The position numbers and the translations under genes are program-made. Shown piece by piece: positions 12,219 to 23,805 of a stretch of 64,000 nt of DNA; the first letter of the stretch is position 1; the number at the start of each line of letters is the position of its first letter. The notes beneath the pieces are model-generated. The model made no database searches and was not told where the DNA came from. It was given only the letters and a program-made list of their open reading frames with translations. This stretch comes from Ctenosaura bakeri (Eukaryota > Chordata > Lepidosauria > Squamata > Iguanidae): NCBI GenBank assembly GCA_948474755.1, contig CAOLHI010001022.1, positions 620,001 to 684,000 of the forward strand, written 5' to 3'.

Positions 12219-13020
12219 CAGCAAGTTGCTTCCTGATCAACAGGGGAACAGATCCACATCAATTGAAGTGACTTCTTCCTGGTAACTGCAGACTGGGGAA
12301 CCTTTACGGTGCCCACATGATCACTAAACTAGAGGCTGTGTAGGAACTATGAATAAAAAACAGCCATAAGCATGCAACTCTAGCTTATGCATTCATAGCT
12401 ATCCAACAGGATTTTGGCCCCTTTTTTTAAAATAGGAAATCTTTAAAGTAGGGATGGGCCAACTGAATCCTCAAATTCTGGGTAAGGATTGAGATTCCCG
12501 AATCCGAATCCCTGTGCTAAAATAGGCAAACAGAGTCTTTAGAATCTGCCAGCTAAATAGATTGTTGGAGACCTGGATGCCTGAAAACCAGGGAGACCAG
12601 GATGCTTGAAAATCAGGGAGACCGGGACACCTGAAAACATGGGAGACCATACATACAAGGGAAGATAGTAAGTAGGTGAGATTTTCCCTTGGAGTAATAA
12701 TGGCCTTTGCTAACAATTTCAGAAATTACATTTGGGCTTGTATTCTAAGGTATTTAAATTGAACATTTCATATTTAAGTTCAGTATTTGACTGGAAGCTA
12801 CAGGCTTGAGATTTGAAGAACAGCTGAAACATTCTTAGGCATAGCTCCCTTGCAAAACTCTTTCAGACACAAATCTGGGGTTTGGAGTTTTACAAGTGGT
12901 CACAGCCTTCTCTGCCAAACTGTGCTGGTGCATCATCAAACTACAAACCCCAGGATGCCAGAAGGAGCTATGCAAAGAAAAGCCAGTTTTGACCTGGATT
13001 AGCTCTCTACTGTAGTATGT

Positions 13021-13088
13021 GGCCCTGTTTATACAGGCAGGAAAATGTGGGATTAATCCATATTTTCCTGCCTGTGTAGAAAACGGCC
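13021..13088. mobile_element. Tiny perfect-arm hairpin element, 68 bp
   Basis: ggccctgtttatacaggcag and the reverse ctgcctgtgtagaaaacggcc flank a shared gaaaatgtgggattaatcca core. Same ggccc-type ends as the larger elements; likely the smallest deletion derivative. Flanks tgt and ttt. Confidence 0.7.
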
Positions 13089-13417
13089 TTTATGTCATTT
13101 TCAATCTGGGGAGATCCTGAGGAAAAAATGTGACAATTGTTCTGGCCAGATTTCTTCAGAGGGAGGTTTGCCTTTGCCTAGGCTTTTGCTAAGGCTGAGA
13201 GTGTGTGCCTTGCCCAAGATTATCCTTCTTTCCCTTGCTTTTTGAACTCTTTTTTCAAAAAGGATTCAAAAGATTCAAAATTCATGAGATTTGTGGATTC
13301 CTAGAACCTTCCAGGAATCCGGATCTGGATTCAGAAAATTCTGGATTCATCCCATCCCTACTTAAAAGTAGAGGGGAAATTGACTTCTGGTTGACAAACT
13401 TTTCTCCTTTTCCGTCT

Positions 13418-13462
13418 CCTTCCTTCCTTCCTTCCTTCCTTCCTTCCTTCCTTCCTTCCTTC

Positions 13463-13501
<39 letters not shown>

Positions 13502-13503
13502 TC
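13418..13503 (+). repeat. Microsatellite (CCTT)n then (TTTC)n
   Basis: About 86 bases of uninterrupted tetranucleotides that switch from CCTT to CTTT at about 13464. Produces a Pro/Ser/Phe low-complexity open frame that is not a gene. Confidence 0.97.
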
Positions 13504-13829
13504 AAGAAGAGCCTCCTCTAGAGATTAAACAAAAAATGGGTGTCAAAAAATATGACAAAATAATCCCTTACACAAGCTAGGGGCCATAGGGGCCATTTTT
13601 GAGGCAAAAATATTTTTGAAAGAAAAAAGTTTTTAAAATGTTGGAGACTGGGGGTGCAGCTGTTCAAGGTACCCTAAAGGGTCCTAGTACCTAGTGGTTG
13701 TCTATCTCTGACCTGGATGATGGGCAAACATGCCAAACATGCTGAATTAATTTATGAGAGTTCTTGGGACAGAAAACCACCTTCTTCACCCAGAAGCTTT
13801 TGGCCTTCATTACAGAAGTGGTTATCTGC

Positions 13830-14215
13830 TACAGCATATCCTCCAATATTTCACAGGTGAAACCCATGACACATTTGGTCAAGCTACATCAGACTGTGGT
13901 TAAGATGACAAAAAGTATTAATGAGGAAGAACACACAAGCTGAGAGAGGCTGCAGCAGTTTGCTTTCCCTGAACCTTCTGGGAAGGACAAGATTCTGCCC
14001 CTCCTCTCTTCTGCCCTTGCTGAGTTAATTGAATGCAAACTACTGCACTTTGAATTCAGTTTGCAGCAGCTGAAATAGGCCAAAGACAAAGGGGAAAGTG
14101 GGAGGGAGACATAGAAACTAAGATATTTTTAAAGTACAGTAACTGAAAAAGTGGGATGATGCAGTATTAATCCAGATTGCCCCTGCCAAATCATGGCAGT
14201 TTGACAGTATGCTGC
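13830..14215 (+). repeat. Unclassified dispersed repeat R, copy 1 (uninterrupted)
   Basis: About 385 bases. Landmarks: tttcacaggtgaaaccc, gatgacaaaaagtattaatg, aggaagaacacacaagctga, gttaattgaatgcaaactac, cagctgaaataggccaaaga. Two other copies in this window share these in order. No coding signature; class unknown, perhaps an LTR or a non-autonomous retroelement. Confidence 0.75.
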
Positions 14216-14770
14216 TGGAAGAAAACATATCTTATAGATCAGAGTAAGGTAAAATCTACCCTATGTGCTGCATGGAACCCACACCACCTGTTTTTGCTGC
14301 TTCCACATTATTTTTGTTTTTGTAAGAAAAAATGGAGAATAATGTATGAGCCTTCATGATGTGCCAGTTTTCTTCAGATCACATTGCATGCACCCAGAGC
14401 ATTCCCCCCCCCCGTTTAATGAAAAAGGGGAAGGGAGACTGAAACTGAAAGTGGACTTCTGGATCCATCCAGTTTCACCAAGAGTGGATGGTGCAGCCCA
14501 TGGGGCAAATAGGCTCCCAGGCCCTCCAAACATACCCATGCCTGCTGTACATGCTCAGAGCTTCCACTTACAAACACTTTGTCACTTTGCACATTGTACA
14601 TGCATGTGCTCTTACCAAAAAAAAAAGAAAAGAAAAGAAAAAGAAATTCAAGTGAAGACTCCGTGTGCTGCTACAACTCCGATTCAACCTTGCCTTCACT
14701 CAGGAAGCTGCCTCATATGTAATGAAAACATTGGTCAGTCTTGCTTGCAGTGGCTATCTCCAGAGTCTTA

Positions 14771-15066
14771 GACAGAATCAAAGAATTGGAAGGTATCTCA
14801 AGGGCCATCTAGTCCAACCAGGGCAAGAATCTACCACTAAAGCATTCCTGAGAGCTGGGCATTCAATCTCTGATTAAAAATTGCCAAAGAAGGAGGGTCC
14901 ACCATCTTCTAAAGGAGTTTATTTCACTGTCTGAAAACATTTACTGTCAGGAAGGTCTTGCTAATAATTCCTTTGGTTCATGTCCGATCCCCTGAAAGAG
15001 TAGGTAGCAAGTTCACACGATCTTCTACATGACAGCTCTTCAAATACTAAAAAGGACTGACTGTGA
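14771..15066 (-). mobile_element. CR1 LINE 3' fragment
   Basis: Aligns by eye with the 8217-8590 CR1 end: gaatcaaagaattggaagg, gccatctagtccaacc, then a stretch matching the slot for shared phrases such as gtcaggaaggtcttgc and cttcaaatactaaaa. Heavily diverged. Confidence 0.75.
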
Positions 15067-16313
15067 CAGGAGCCTTACTCCCACCAGGGGGGAATGCCAG
15101 AAAATGAAACTAGATGATTTAGAGACTGTGAACCTTCACTTAGTTGGATGACTGATGGCATTTGCTGCTTTGACTCAAGCAGCAAACTGTCATGGAGCAG
15201 TCCTGATTATCATGGTGCTTTCATTGCCCAGAGTTCCAAATTCTTGAAACAGACCATAGTAGAAAAAGAGCTGTCTGCTTTGTTAGTGGGGAGGGGGGAT
15301 TAAACTGTTGGGAAATTGGTGCTGTGGGTTCAATTCCCACATCGGGAGGCTGAACACAAGACTGAGCTTACAATTTTTGCAAGGGGCTTATGGAATTTGT
15401 AGACCAAGAGTTTTGCACGTCAAATTACTTCTTAATTTTTTTGTCACTCTGCTTAGTACTTTTCTCCGTGTAGTAAGATGTGTGTATATCTATATATTAA
15501 AAATGGCAGTGCACAGCTCCTTTTTAATTACATGCCTCTGAGCGCAAGGTCAGTAAAGAGCATCCCTAACACAGCAACTCTTCTGGAATTCAATTACTAG
15601 ATCATTTTATTTATGCCAGATCTTCTTTATTCAGTGGACAAAAAGGCTGATGCATCCAAGAAAAGGATTTAAGAGGCATAAATCTGAGCATTCCCAACTC
15701 CCTGGTGCTTGAGTGTTTAAATGAAATGATACATATAATAGCTCTTCTGTCTGTAATTATATATTTACCTAGACAATAGCAGAACTCTGTTTTGTTAACT
15801 CCTCCATGTGTCAGCAGCTTGTAATGTGCTAATTAAAGTGTGTCAGAATGTTGTTGCTGTTGTTGGTAGCCAGGAGAAAAGTCCCGGGAAAGAGGATCCA
15901 TGTCACATATCAAAGGAAGATCAAACATTTCATCTGTTTGCTTTACAAAATACATTGCTTGCTACGTAAAAGCCCCATTTCTTCAAAGGGTCTCATACTT
16001 ACTGTCTCAGCAGAAATCAGGAGTTGTTTGTAGAAAATTAACAATGGACAGATTCAAAAAGCAGGACTCCAAACTATGGACTAAAGTGCATCCAGGGCCT
16101 GAGTATAGTGGGAGTACTGCACTTATTCCCCACTGTGATTGTCCCTTTCCTTATGTCCTTCATAGTCAAAGTCTAATGCTACAAGGGGAATTATCCAGGC
16201 CTGGGTGGTTAATCTAGCACAGTCTTCCCATTCTAACTTGGATCTATTGTGCAATTCTAAATGGGATCACAGGATGTGTGAAGTGGCAGATCCTCCATCA
16301 GTTATAAAACCTT
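15067..16313. other. Intergenic, possible conserved non-coding block
   Basis: 15690-15840 is AT-rich with taattatatatttac and gtgctaattaaagtg homeodomain-like sites and no visible repeat. It could be a conserved element, but this cannot be tested here. Confidence 0.3.
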
Positions 16314-16515
16314 GGCCATTTCCGCACTACACTGTTATAGTGCTACTATTCCACTTTCAACATCCTATGAAATCCTGAGGTTTGCAGCTTCGGGAGGGGA
16401 ATTTAGAATTCTCAGCCAAAGAGCTCTTTGGCATCAGTAAATTACAACCTCCAGAATTCCACAGGATGTTGAAAGTGGAAAAATAGCACTGTAACAGTGT
16501 AGTGCAGAAATGGCC
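16314..16515. mobile_element. Palindromic MITE (202 bp), copy 3
   Basis: ggccatttccgcactacact to gtgtagtgcagaaatggcc with the same arms and centre. Duplication ctt at 16311-16313 and 16516-16518. Confidence 0.9.
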
Positions 16516-16974
16516 CTTATCTCCTATCATTCTTCATCCTACAGTGTTTTGTGTGTTTATCCCTTCCTCCATCCCACCCCACAATTAGGTTTATGTGGCA
16601 GGAGGGCGGCAACACTGGGTCTTCCTTGCAAATGAAGGAACTTTGGATTCAACTGATCCAAAGATGTCTCCATCCTACTTCTGCCGCATCCAATCCTAGC
16701 GGCCAATTTGGTTTTTTTCATAGTGGTCAATTTGGTTTTTTTCATGAATTTACATGATGGAATTGTTGGGAGATAATAGAAAACACACAACCCTTCTATT
16801 CATTCATGAGTACAAGGGGATGGGGGAGCACAGTGATGAGGGGGCCCTCCAAAGGCTTCATGAGATCAATGTGATCCCCCAACCCTCGGTGGTTGTGCAC
16901 TCTGATCTACAGCCAGTTAGTCCAAACTAGACAAGACCCACTGAATCAATGGGACTTAAATGAGAAGGGACTTA

Positions 16975-17659
16975 GGCTGTTTCTGCATGATGCCACTATC
17001 CCACAACAGTAGCCAGTTGTTTCCAGTCGAGGACTTGTGCTACTACGTGACTCTGTCACTATCCAGCTGCTATCCCATCCCCAAGTTTTGCAAAACCGCC
17101 TTATACCATTTCTAGAAAAAATCCATTAAGAGCTCCTATAGTGCTTCAAACCTGTCAGCCAGCTCAGTGTAGTAATGTAATAGTGCTTGATAGTGCTTCC
17201 TGTCCTCCTGTATCCAAGAGTGGGCAGTGTGTGGATGTACCCAGCTTGTCCCTCCTTCAGCTACTCCCATGGTGTGGCAATTTCAGAATTTATCACCTCT
17301 TCATGTTTATTTTAAATTTCTCCTTCAAGTTAAAACTCTATATTTTTAAAAGACATTTTTAACCATTATAGTGCAAGAGCATACTGGTGTGTCATGCTGT
17401 TACAACATTGCTGCACTAGTATGGCTTCCTAAAAAAGAAAAAAAAAATCCAATCAGTTGGGGTGGTGGGGCAGAATGAAGACAGGGAAAGGAAGTGGCCA
17501 AGGATGCTGTAGTGTGGAAGAAACACCAGTGGCGAAAGCACTATTCATTTGCCTTAAGGATGCGAAAGAAAGCATTTCTAACCTGCTACTATTGTGCGAA
17601 TGGCAATGCTGGGATTGTAATGGAAGAATGCCCTAAGGGGGTATGGTGCAGAAAGGGCC
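16975..17659. mobile_element. Non-autonomous DNA transposon, 685 bp
   Basis: Ends ggctgtttctgcat and gtgcagaaagggcc; duplication tta at 16972-16974 and 17660-17662. The inside has no coding signature and is less GC-rich than the others. Confidence 0.75.
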
Positions 17660-18555
17660 TTATACAATTTCCATTGCTTCATTGCTTCTGCTGAAGCTGG
17701 AACAAACAACTATACTTGGGCACAGAGAACTTTTCACATTGCAGATTCTTACTCCTGTCCTGGTTTAGTTCAAAATGCTGTCCAGCCCAACATAAAATGA
17801 TTTAGGCTGAGAAAAGTACGGGAATTAGTGGACTTTCTTGGGCATTGTTCTTCCTTCTTGTGCTTGTGGCTCCAAGGGGAATAACCTTCACCAAGTGGGC
17901 CATTTTTGTTGTTCATTTTAGAAGTAATAATACGGTAATGGCTTGTAAATGAAATACCACTCCCCTATTGAAACCATTCTCAGCAAGTCTGCCCTCCCCT
18001 GTGGGAGATTCATGTGCATCCAATTGCTGCTAAATCTTGGTGAATATGCTTTTAATAAAGCCTGAGTAATATTTAATGCTTAAAGAGTAACAACTACTGA
18101 AACCCAGAGCCAAGCCTGCAGATTAATACAATCAAGTTCTGAAAACTGCACCAAGGCATTTATTTCTTTGCAGCTGAAAGGACTCCACCCAGGATTTAAT
18201 CTGAGGCCTGTGGTTCATCAGAGAAGAGCCTGGGATCAGCCTTGGAACTTGTGAAACAAAAGATCTGGAAAAGCCTTGCTATGAAACTCTGGCTTCTAGA
18301 TAGCCAAGTGCCCTCTGTCTGTGGCCCACTGCACTGCTGTATTGGTCACCAGGGGACATCTCTCAGCGACCCTCTAGACAGAATGTATTGAACTGGATCA
18401 GCCTTGGAAAAGTGATCCAAACTGCCACAGCTTCTAACAAGATCTAGTCAAAAGGAATTCATCAAACCTCTGCATTCAAGAACTTCACTTCCATTTAGCT
18501 TTTGGTTCTGCCACCTTCCTGCGCTTCTTAGAAGTAACTCACTCCAAAGAAACAG
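17660..18555. other. Intergenic, possible conserved non-coding block
   Basis: 17930-18190 lacks repeat signatures and contains taatatttaatgcttaaag and agattaatacaatcaagttc. Function unknown. Confidence 0.3.
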
Positions 18556-18786
18556 CTGTTGTTGTTGTTGTTGTTGTTTGTTGTTCTTGTTATTTGCTTT
18601 CAACTAATTTATCACTTAGGGTGATCCAAATGTGAACTTATCATGGGGTTTTCCCTTGCCTTCCTCTGAGGCTGAGAGACTGTGACTTGCCCAAGGTTAC
18701 CCAGTAGGTTTCCATGGCTGAGCGGAGATTCAGACCCTGGTCTCCCGGTGTCCTAGTCTGACACTTAAACCACTACATCATGCTAC
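18556..18786 (-). mobile_element. tRNA-derived SINE
   Basis: Reverse copy: (GTT)n at the left is the tail, then gcccaaggttacccagtagg and cctggtctcccggtgtccta, ending in the tRNA-related head (aaaccactacatcatgctac). Confidence 0.88.
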
Positions 18787-19229
18787 TTGAAATTTAATTT
18801 CTTCCTCCAGTAATGAAGCTGTAATGAAGCTCCAGCACATGAAATTGTGACATAATAAGATATAACTTAATTCATTAGCAAGACATCTGTAACTTTCAGT
18901 AACATTTATAGTTACAGGTAGTGTAGACTAACTAAATGGTAGAAGAGAAGCAATCACATTCTTAGATATTGTCTTGGGTTTAGTTGTAGGTGCTGAAATG
19001 ACAGTGACGTCCATACGGCAGAGTGTGCTTTTTAACCACAAGCCACCAGCTTGTAATATTCATTTTTTTTAACAAACAAAAATGATTAAATATAGTTTTG
19101 AGAAACAGGAACATATAGAGTTATTTTCTAAAAATTAACTACAAAAGTAGCCAATGGGGGTGTTCCTTACAACTATAACAGTAATCAGATACTGTTTGAG
19201 AGTAGGGGTCATTTCACAGTACACAGTTA

Positions 19230-19715
19230 GGCCCTTTTCACACGCGGGCGGAGAAACGGGGGAAGTCACGCTAAAACGGGGCTTACCTCACTCCGTTGTG
19301 GCATGGAGCAGTGCAAGTTCGCTGCTCCACACTCGTCGGGCGTTCTGCAGCGTCTGCAGTGTCGGGCAGCGCCCAAAATGGCGGCTTTCAACTGGCAGAG
19401 GCTTTCCACCAAACGGAGAACCTCGCCAGCCAGAAATCCCGCCCCCGCCCGATCTGCAGGCATGCCCTTGCGTGCACCTGCAAATCCACACAGGCGCTGC
19501 AACGGGGCTGGACAGGGCTGCACGTCCTGCGCTTTTTGAAAACCACTTGAAAAGTGGTTTTCAAAAGCACGCGGCGCCAGCACTTCCGGTCGCCCTAGTG
19601 TGGATTGGGGTGTGGAACTACACAAAAGTAGTCCACCCCAATCCATGTTATGGTGTAGACGACCTCCGTCAGAGGTCGCTGTACACCATTTTTTTAACCC
19701 CTTGTGAAAAAGGCC
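19230..19715. mobile_element. GC-rich non-autonomous DNA transposon, 486 bp
   Basis: Ends ggcccttttcacacg and cttgtgaaaaaggcc; flanks tta and ata (one mismatch). It contains two hairpins: gaaaaccacttgaaaagtgg and onward near 19539-19563, and a longer one at 19601-19645 around tggattggggtgtggaacta. Open frames on both strands are not genes. Confidence 0.8.
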
Positions 19716-19905
19716 ATAGAGCACTGTGATTCCACTTTGGCTGACATGACTGCATCTTGTGAAATCCTAGGATTTGGAAGTTAGGAAGGGTAATTTAGAA
19801 TTGTCAGCCAGAGCACCTCACCAAACTACAAACCCCAGGATTCCATGGGATACAGGCTTGATAGTTTAAGTAGAAGCTTAATACTATAATAGCACGTCGT
19901 ATGAA
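19716..19905. mobile_element. Subfamily B hairpin MITE, degenerate
   Basis: cactgtgattccactttggc on the left; ctcaccaaactacaaacccc and ggattccatgggatacagg on the right. It directly abuts the GC-rich element at 19230-19715. Ends eroded. Confidence 0.6.
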
Positions 19906-20329
19906 AGGTTTTCAGCGCAATGGCCAAACTGCTTCTAGTTAATTATGTGGGTGTGCTGTCAGAGTCCAAAGGGGGCAAAGCCACTGCTATTGCTAATATC
20001 TCCTTCCTGCTGGAAAGTGTTTTCCTGAACTATATTCTTTTGAGATGCATGGCAATGAAGAACAGGGATTTCTTTTTTCTGTTCCAGAAACAGATCCTGA
20101 ATGCTTTGGGGTTTCTTTTTTCCACTTAGTAATGTCTATGCATGTAATTAAAACATATGCCAAATTTTGACTTCCTAGCACATCTTAAAGGTGGTTACAA
20201 TTTAAATATATTATCTGCCATTCAGTACTGCAGCTACAGTTTTGTAGCTTAGAGTTATGGAGCTGTAACTGCTCTGTCTTCAGTTAAGACTATATAGTTT
20301 TACTGTAAAACTAACTTAAATGCTCCCCC

Positions 20330-20475
20330 CGCCCCCCGGAGTCTGCTTTAACAGCCAGCAGCCTGACTGGGTGAAGGAGATCATTCAACTTCTTATGGAG
20401 AAGTGAGAAGCAAGGAGTCTGTTTCCAACCCCCTCCTATCAGTGAGTGAGAGTGTAGTTGCAAACACCCAATTAA
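20330..20475 (-). repeat. Dispersed repeat S, copy 2 (reverse)
   Basis: ctttaacagccagcagcctg and ccaaccccctcctatcagtg are the reverse of the phrases in copy 3. With copy 3 it makes a large inverted pair about 1.5 kb apart. Confidence 0.6.
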
Positions 20476-20686
20476 TGATTAGTCAATAACACCTGGATCA
20501 TAACAACAGGGTTCTTTTTATTTCATTTGTGCAAGCAGGGAGTAGCTGTGCTCATGCACTCAAGATAAACCACTCCAAAGAAACAGCTGCACACAGGCAG
20601 CTATATACCCTGCTGAGCATGACTACAGAAGAAGAAGAAAAAAGCTAGTTAATTGGTCAACCCAAATACATTTGTATAGGAACTAT

Positions 20687-21106
20687 GGCCCTTTTTGCAT
20701 GGCATTTTTGATGCAAAAGGGCCCCTCGAGTGTTGTACACATGTTAGGAGCGGTCCACACAACACACTCACATTTGCGTGATGCTCCAGGGCCTGGCAGG
20801 GACTGCTCACGCATTTTTTCATTTTCAGCTTTAAGCCAAAAATGGTGCACGGTCGCACATTGCTCCGGGGCCCTGTGCGCACTTACCTTGCATGTGGAGC
20901 CTTGGGAGCTGGGCCAGTTGCGCTTCCTGTCCAGTGCAGCCTGGGAAAGTCCCAGGCTGCACTGCAAAAGGAAGAGGTGGGGCTCTCGTGCAAGCAAGAA
21001 GCTTGTGCAGAGCCGAAGGACCCCGGACACAAGAGCCTCTCTCTGAAGGCTGCTCGCACAAGCACTGCACCCCAGCACCGAGAAAAGGTGAGTTGTGGAA
21101 ATGGCC
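20687..21106. mobile_element. Non-autonomous DNA transposon, 420 bp
   Basis: Ends ggccctttttgcatgg and gttgtggaaatggcc; flanks tat and tca do not match. A small inverted repeat near the left end (ggccctttttgcat with atgcaaaagggcc) may be a derivative of the terminal repeat. Confidence 0.65.
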
Positions 21107-21362
21107 TCATGTCATGAATACATTATTATGTCAGGATTCAAACATTGCACATGTCCATAGGGGTGGTCTCAAATTATAATACCAGACCCCACCTTGGGAG
21201 TGTAAAAGTTAATATTCTAATAAGCTAAAGGTATCTAAAGTTCATGGCTAACTGCACCCCCCCTCCCCTCAATCTGGTTTCAACCATTTCTTGATTACAA
21301 AGTTGCAAAGCTGACCATATTCCAGACAACTTGCACCTGCACATCTATCTGAGACCTACAGA

Positions 21363-21567
21363 CAGTGGTGGAGCTTGGAGTGTGTGGAGGGGGGCAGGCA
21401 AAGGACGTGGCTACTGCGTAGGGGGTGTGGCTATGGTGCATGGGGGCGTGGCCATGGTGTGAGGGACAGGGCTACAGTGTGCAGGGGCATGGCTACAAGC
21501 CACCCCCCTCCCAAATTGCCGCTCAGGGTGAACCACCCTTATCGCCCCCCCCATCCCTATGCAACTG
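21363..21567. mobile_element. hAT-like MITE with 8-base duplication, copy 1
   Basis: Starts CAGTGGTGGAGC and ends GCAACTG; duplication cctacaga at 21355-21362 and 21568-21575. The interior is a degenerate run of units like gtgtggctatggtgcatggg. Confidence 0.82.
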
Positions 21568-21884
21568 CCTACAGACTTCCATTGTTCTCAGTGTTGTTAT
21601 CCACACTGGCAAGAAAGCATTTCAAAAACCTTCATGGCTGACTTCTCAGATCTTAGAATGTACAATAGTACATTTTTCTTTTAACTACAAGGATTAAAAT
21701 AACCTCAAGGCTGGACTTTACTTAGCATAACTTTTAACACTGCATGTCCAGTCTTGCTTTAACTGCAACTTAACAGATTTCCCATCACAAAATCTATATT
21801 TTTGTTTCATGCCTTCAAGAGGTGCTGCAACAAGGACTTGCAACAGGGCTTCTGGTTTTGATTATTGTAGTATTGTAGATTATT

Positions 21885-22030
21885 GTAGTCAGCGGTAGGA
21901 GGGGGTTGGAAACTTCATCCTTTTTGCACTCTGGTTAGCAGCTGAACAGACCTCTTTTGCCCAGTCTGAGTGCTGGCTGTTAAGGTGTGTTGGGTGTGTG
22001 TGTGTGGTCAGGCCAGCAGACTTCCAGAAA
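21885..22030 (+). repeat. Dispersed repeat S, copy 3
   Basis: gtaggagggggttggaaact, gctggctgttaaggtgtgtt, followed by a (GT)n run at about 21990-22003. Confidence 0.6.
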
Positions 22031-23027
22031 GAAAGAAAAAGTCCCTGCAAGTATCAGGACTTTCTCATCCTTCTTTGTTTCCATTTCACCTGCATATTTA
22101 TGGTTTTACATCCAAATTCTTCCTTGAAATAGCCTGGGATTCTCTCACTTTCTTCTCCCTTGTGTTTTTCTTCCTTCTCTTCCCACTGATCATATGTCAC
22201 AACTAAACTCAGGCAACATTTCAGAAACTGACTTTCATGAATCTCCACTGAACTCCTTTAATTATTATTCAGGAGTTAACCGTCAAAATGTTAAAGTTCT
22301 TTAGCAGTATTACACTAGATAAGCACTGGGATCATTTTCTTTTATTGCTAACATTCCTCTTTCCCTCACTTGATCTCTCTTGAATCTGGATAGTGCAAAG
22401 GGTCACTGTGCTTCTTGGTGGTGCCCATCTTAACTAGTTCCAATATAACACAAACAGACAGACTTGGAGAAGTATATTTAATTTTGGGAAATAGTGGGTT
22501 AATTTAAACCAACCTGGGGAGTGGGAATGAGAAGTCATTGATAATGCCACGAGTTCACTGGGAATACTTTGGGATGGGAGAACTTTTGGGAATGTCCTCC
22601 CTCTTCAATTGAAAAAGACAGGAACAAAAACAGAGACATTCTGTTTTTTCTAGTGCATCTGGATGGGCCAAGTTATGCATACGTGAATAAATAGCCACTG
22701 CACAATATCAGTGATCATTAGTCACCAGCAGGGGAAGCTTTCATTCTCTCTCAAATGCCTTTCATACTCATTGTATCTTTGGCCCAGTTTAAATATGATG
22801 CTGACACACATTTGCACCCACCCTCCTTTATCTTGGCAGATACTTCTGGTTGTCATCTTTATGCTCGAAAGTACCTACCTTGTGGGCCAGCCTATTTCAT
22901 GCAGTGTTTACATGAGAGATGTGTCCCCCCAGGGTGGCCCTTTGGGGTTCACAAAGACTATCTGTAATTCCACTGCTTCCTCACCCCCCAAAAAAGCCAG
23001 AAACACGAAACAGAAGTGACCAGACAC

Positions 23028-23805
23028 AGCATACCCTTCCAAAATTTCACAGATCAAAATCAGGACACATGGGGCCAAGCCACATCACAGTGTGCTCAAG
23101 ATGACAAAACTTGTTAATGAGGAAGAGCACACAAGCTGGGAGACGCTGGGGCAGTTTGATTCTGCCTGAGCCTGCTGAGAAGGGCAAGACTCCACCCACT
23201 TCCCTCATTTGTCCCCACTGAGGCCCTTATCACAGAACAGTGCCATCCCAGCATGGGGACGCATTGCTGCCGGTCTGCGATGTGTGCCATTGCACAATGT
23301 CATTGTGTTCCTGCTGCTATTGAATCCCCAGCCATCGCGAAAAAAATCTGCTAATGGCCTCCCTTCTTGCAATGATCCCGTCAGCTGCATGTGTGTGGGA
23401 AGGACAGAAGCGCTATCAAGTACTTCCTTCCTCAGTACAGTGCAGGAAGAGGCCAGCTGCATTGCAGAAGGCAGCAGTGTGTCCTGAATACTACACATCC
23501 ACCAGGAGCCAACTGGTGTGCTGGGAAGCATTCAAGTCCTGATTCCATCTTGGCAATGGTATTGCCGGGATCACAATGGGATGATGTGGTATCGCAGCAC
23601 AGTGCAGTGAGGGCCTGACTTAATTGAAAGTAACTGATTTTTGTACTTTGAAATCAGTTTGCAACAATTGAAATAAGCTGAGGACAAAGAGGGAACATGG
23701 GAGAAGGAAACTGTGACATTTGAAAAAAGCAGATGGAAAAGTGGATGTATAGTATATTACCTGTGACTCTTCCTGCCAGACTGGGACAGTTGTAGTGTGT
23801 AGCAT
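23028..23805 (+). repeat. Dispersed repeat R, copy 2, split by a DNA transposon
   Basis: Landmarks: tttcacagatcaaaatcagg, gaggaagagcacacaagctg, aattgaaagtaactgatttt, tgaggacaaagagggaacat. The insertion at 23222-23615 divides it. Confidence 0.75.
23222..23615. mobile_element. Non-autonomous DNA transposon, 394 bp, with a testable empty site
   Basis: Ends ggcccttatcacagaac and cacagtgcagtgagggcc; duplication tga at 23219-23221 and 23616-23618. It interrupts a dispersed repeat whose copy at 14 kb is uninterrupted at the equivalent place (gctgagttaattg against actga, insertion, tgacttaattg). Confidence 0.85.

Noticed and set aside
13418..13503. CRISPR-like or coding repeat
   Set aside because: Simple tetranucleotide microsatellite without spacers.
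15320..15350. tRNA-like B box (gggttcaattcccac)
   Set aside because: No cloverleaf could be drawn around it; no A box at the right distance. Probably chance or a SINE remnant.
19154..19729. 191-codon plus-strand frame and 152-codon minus-strand frame
   Set aside because: Both cover the GC-rich element at 19230-19715; no recognisable motif and no splice or start context.
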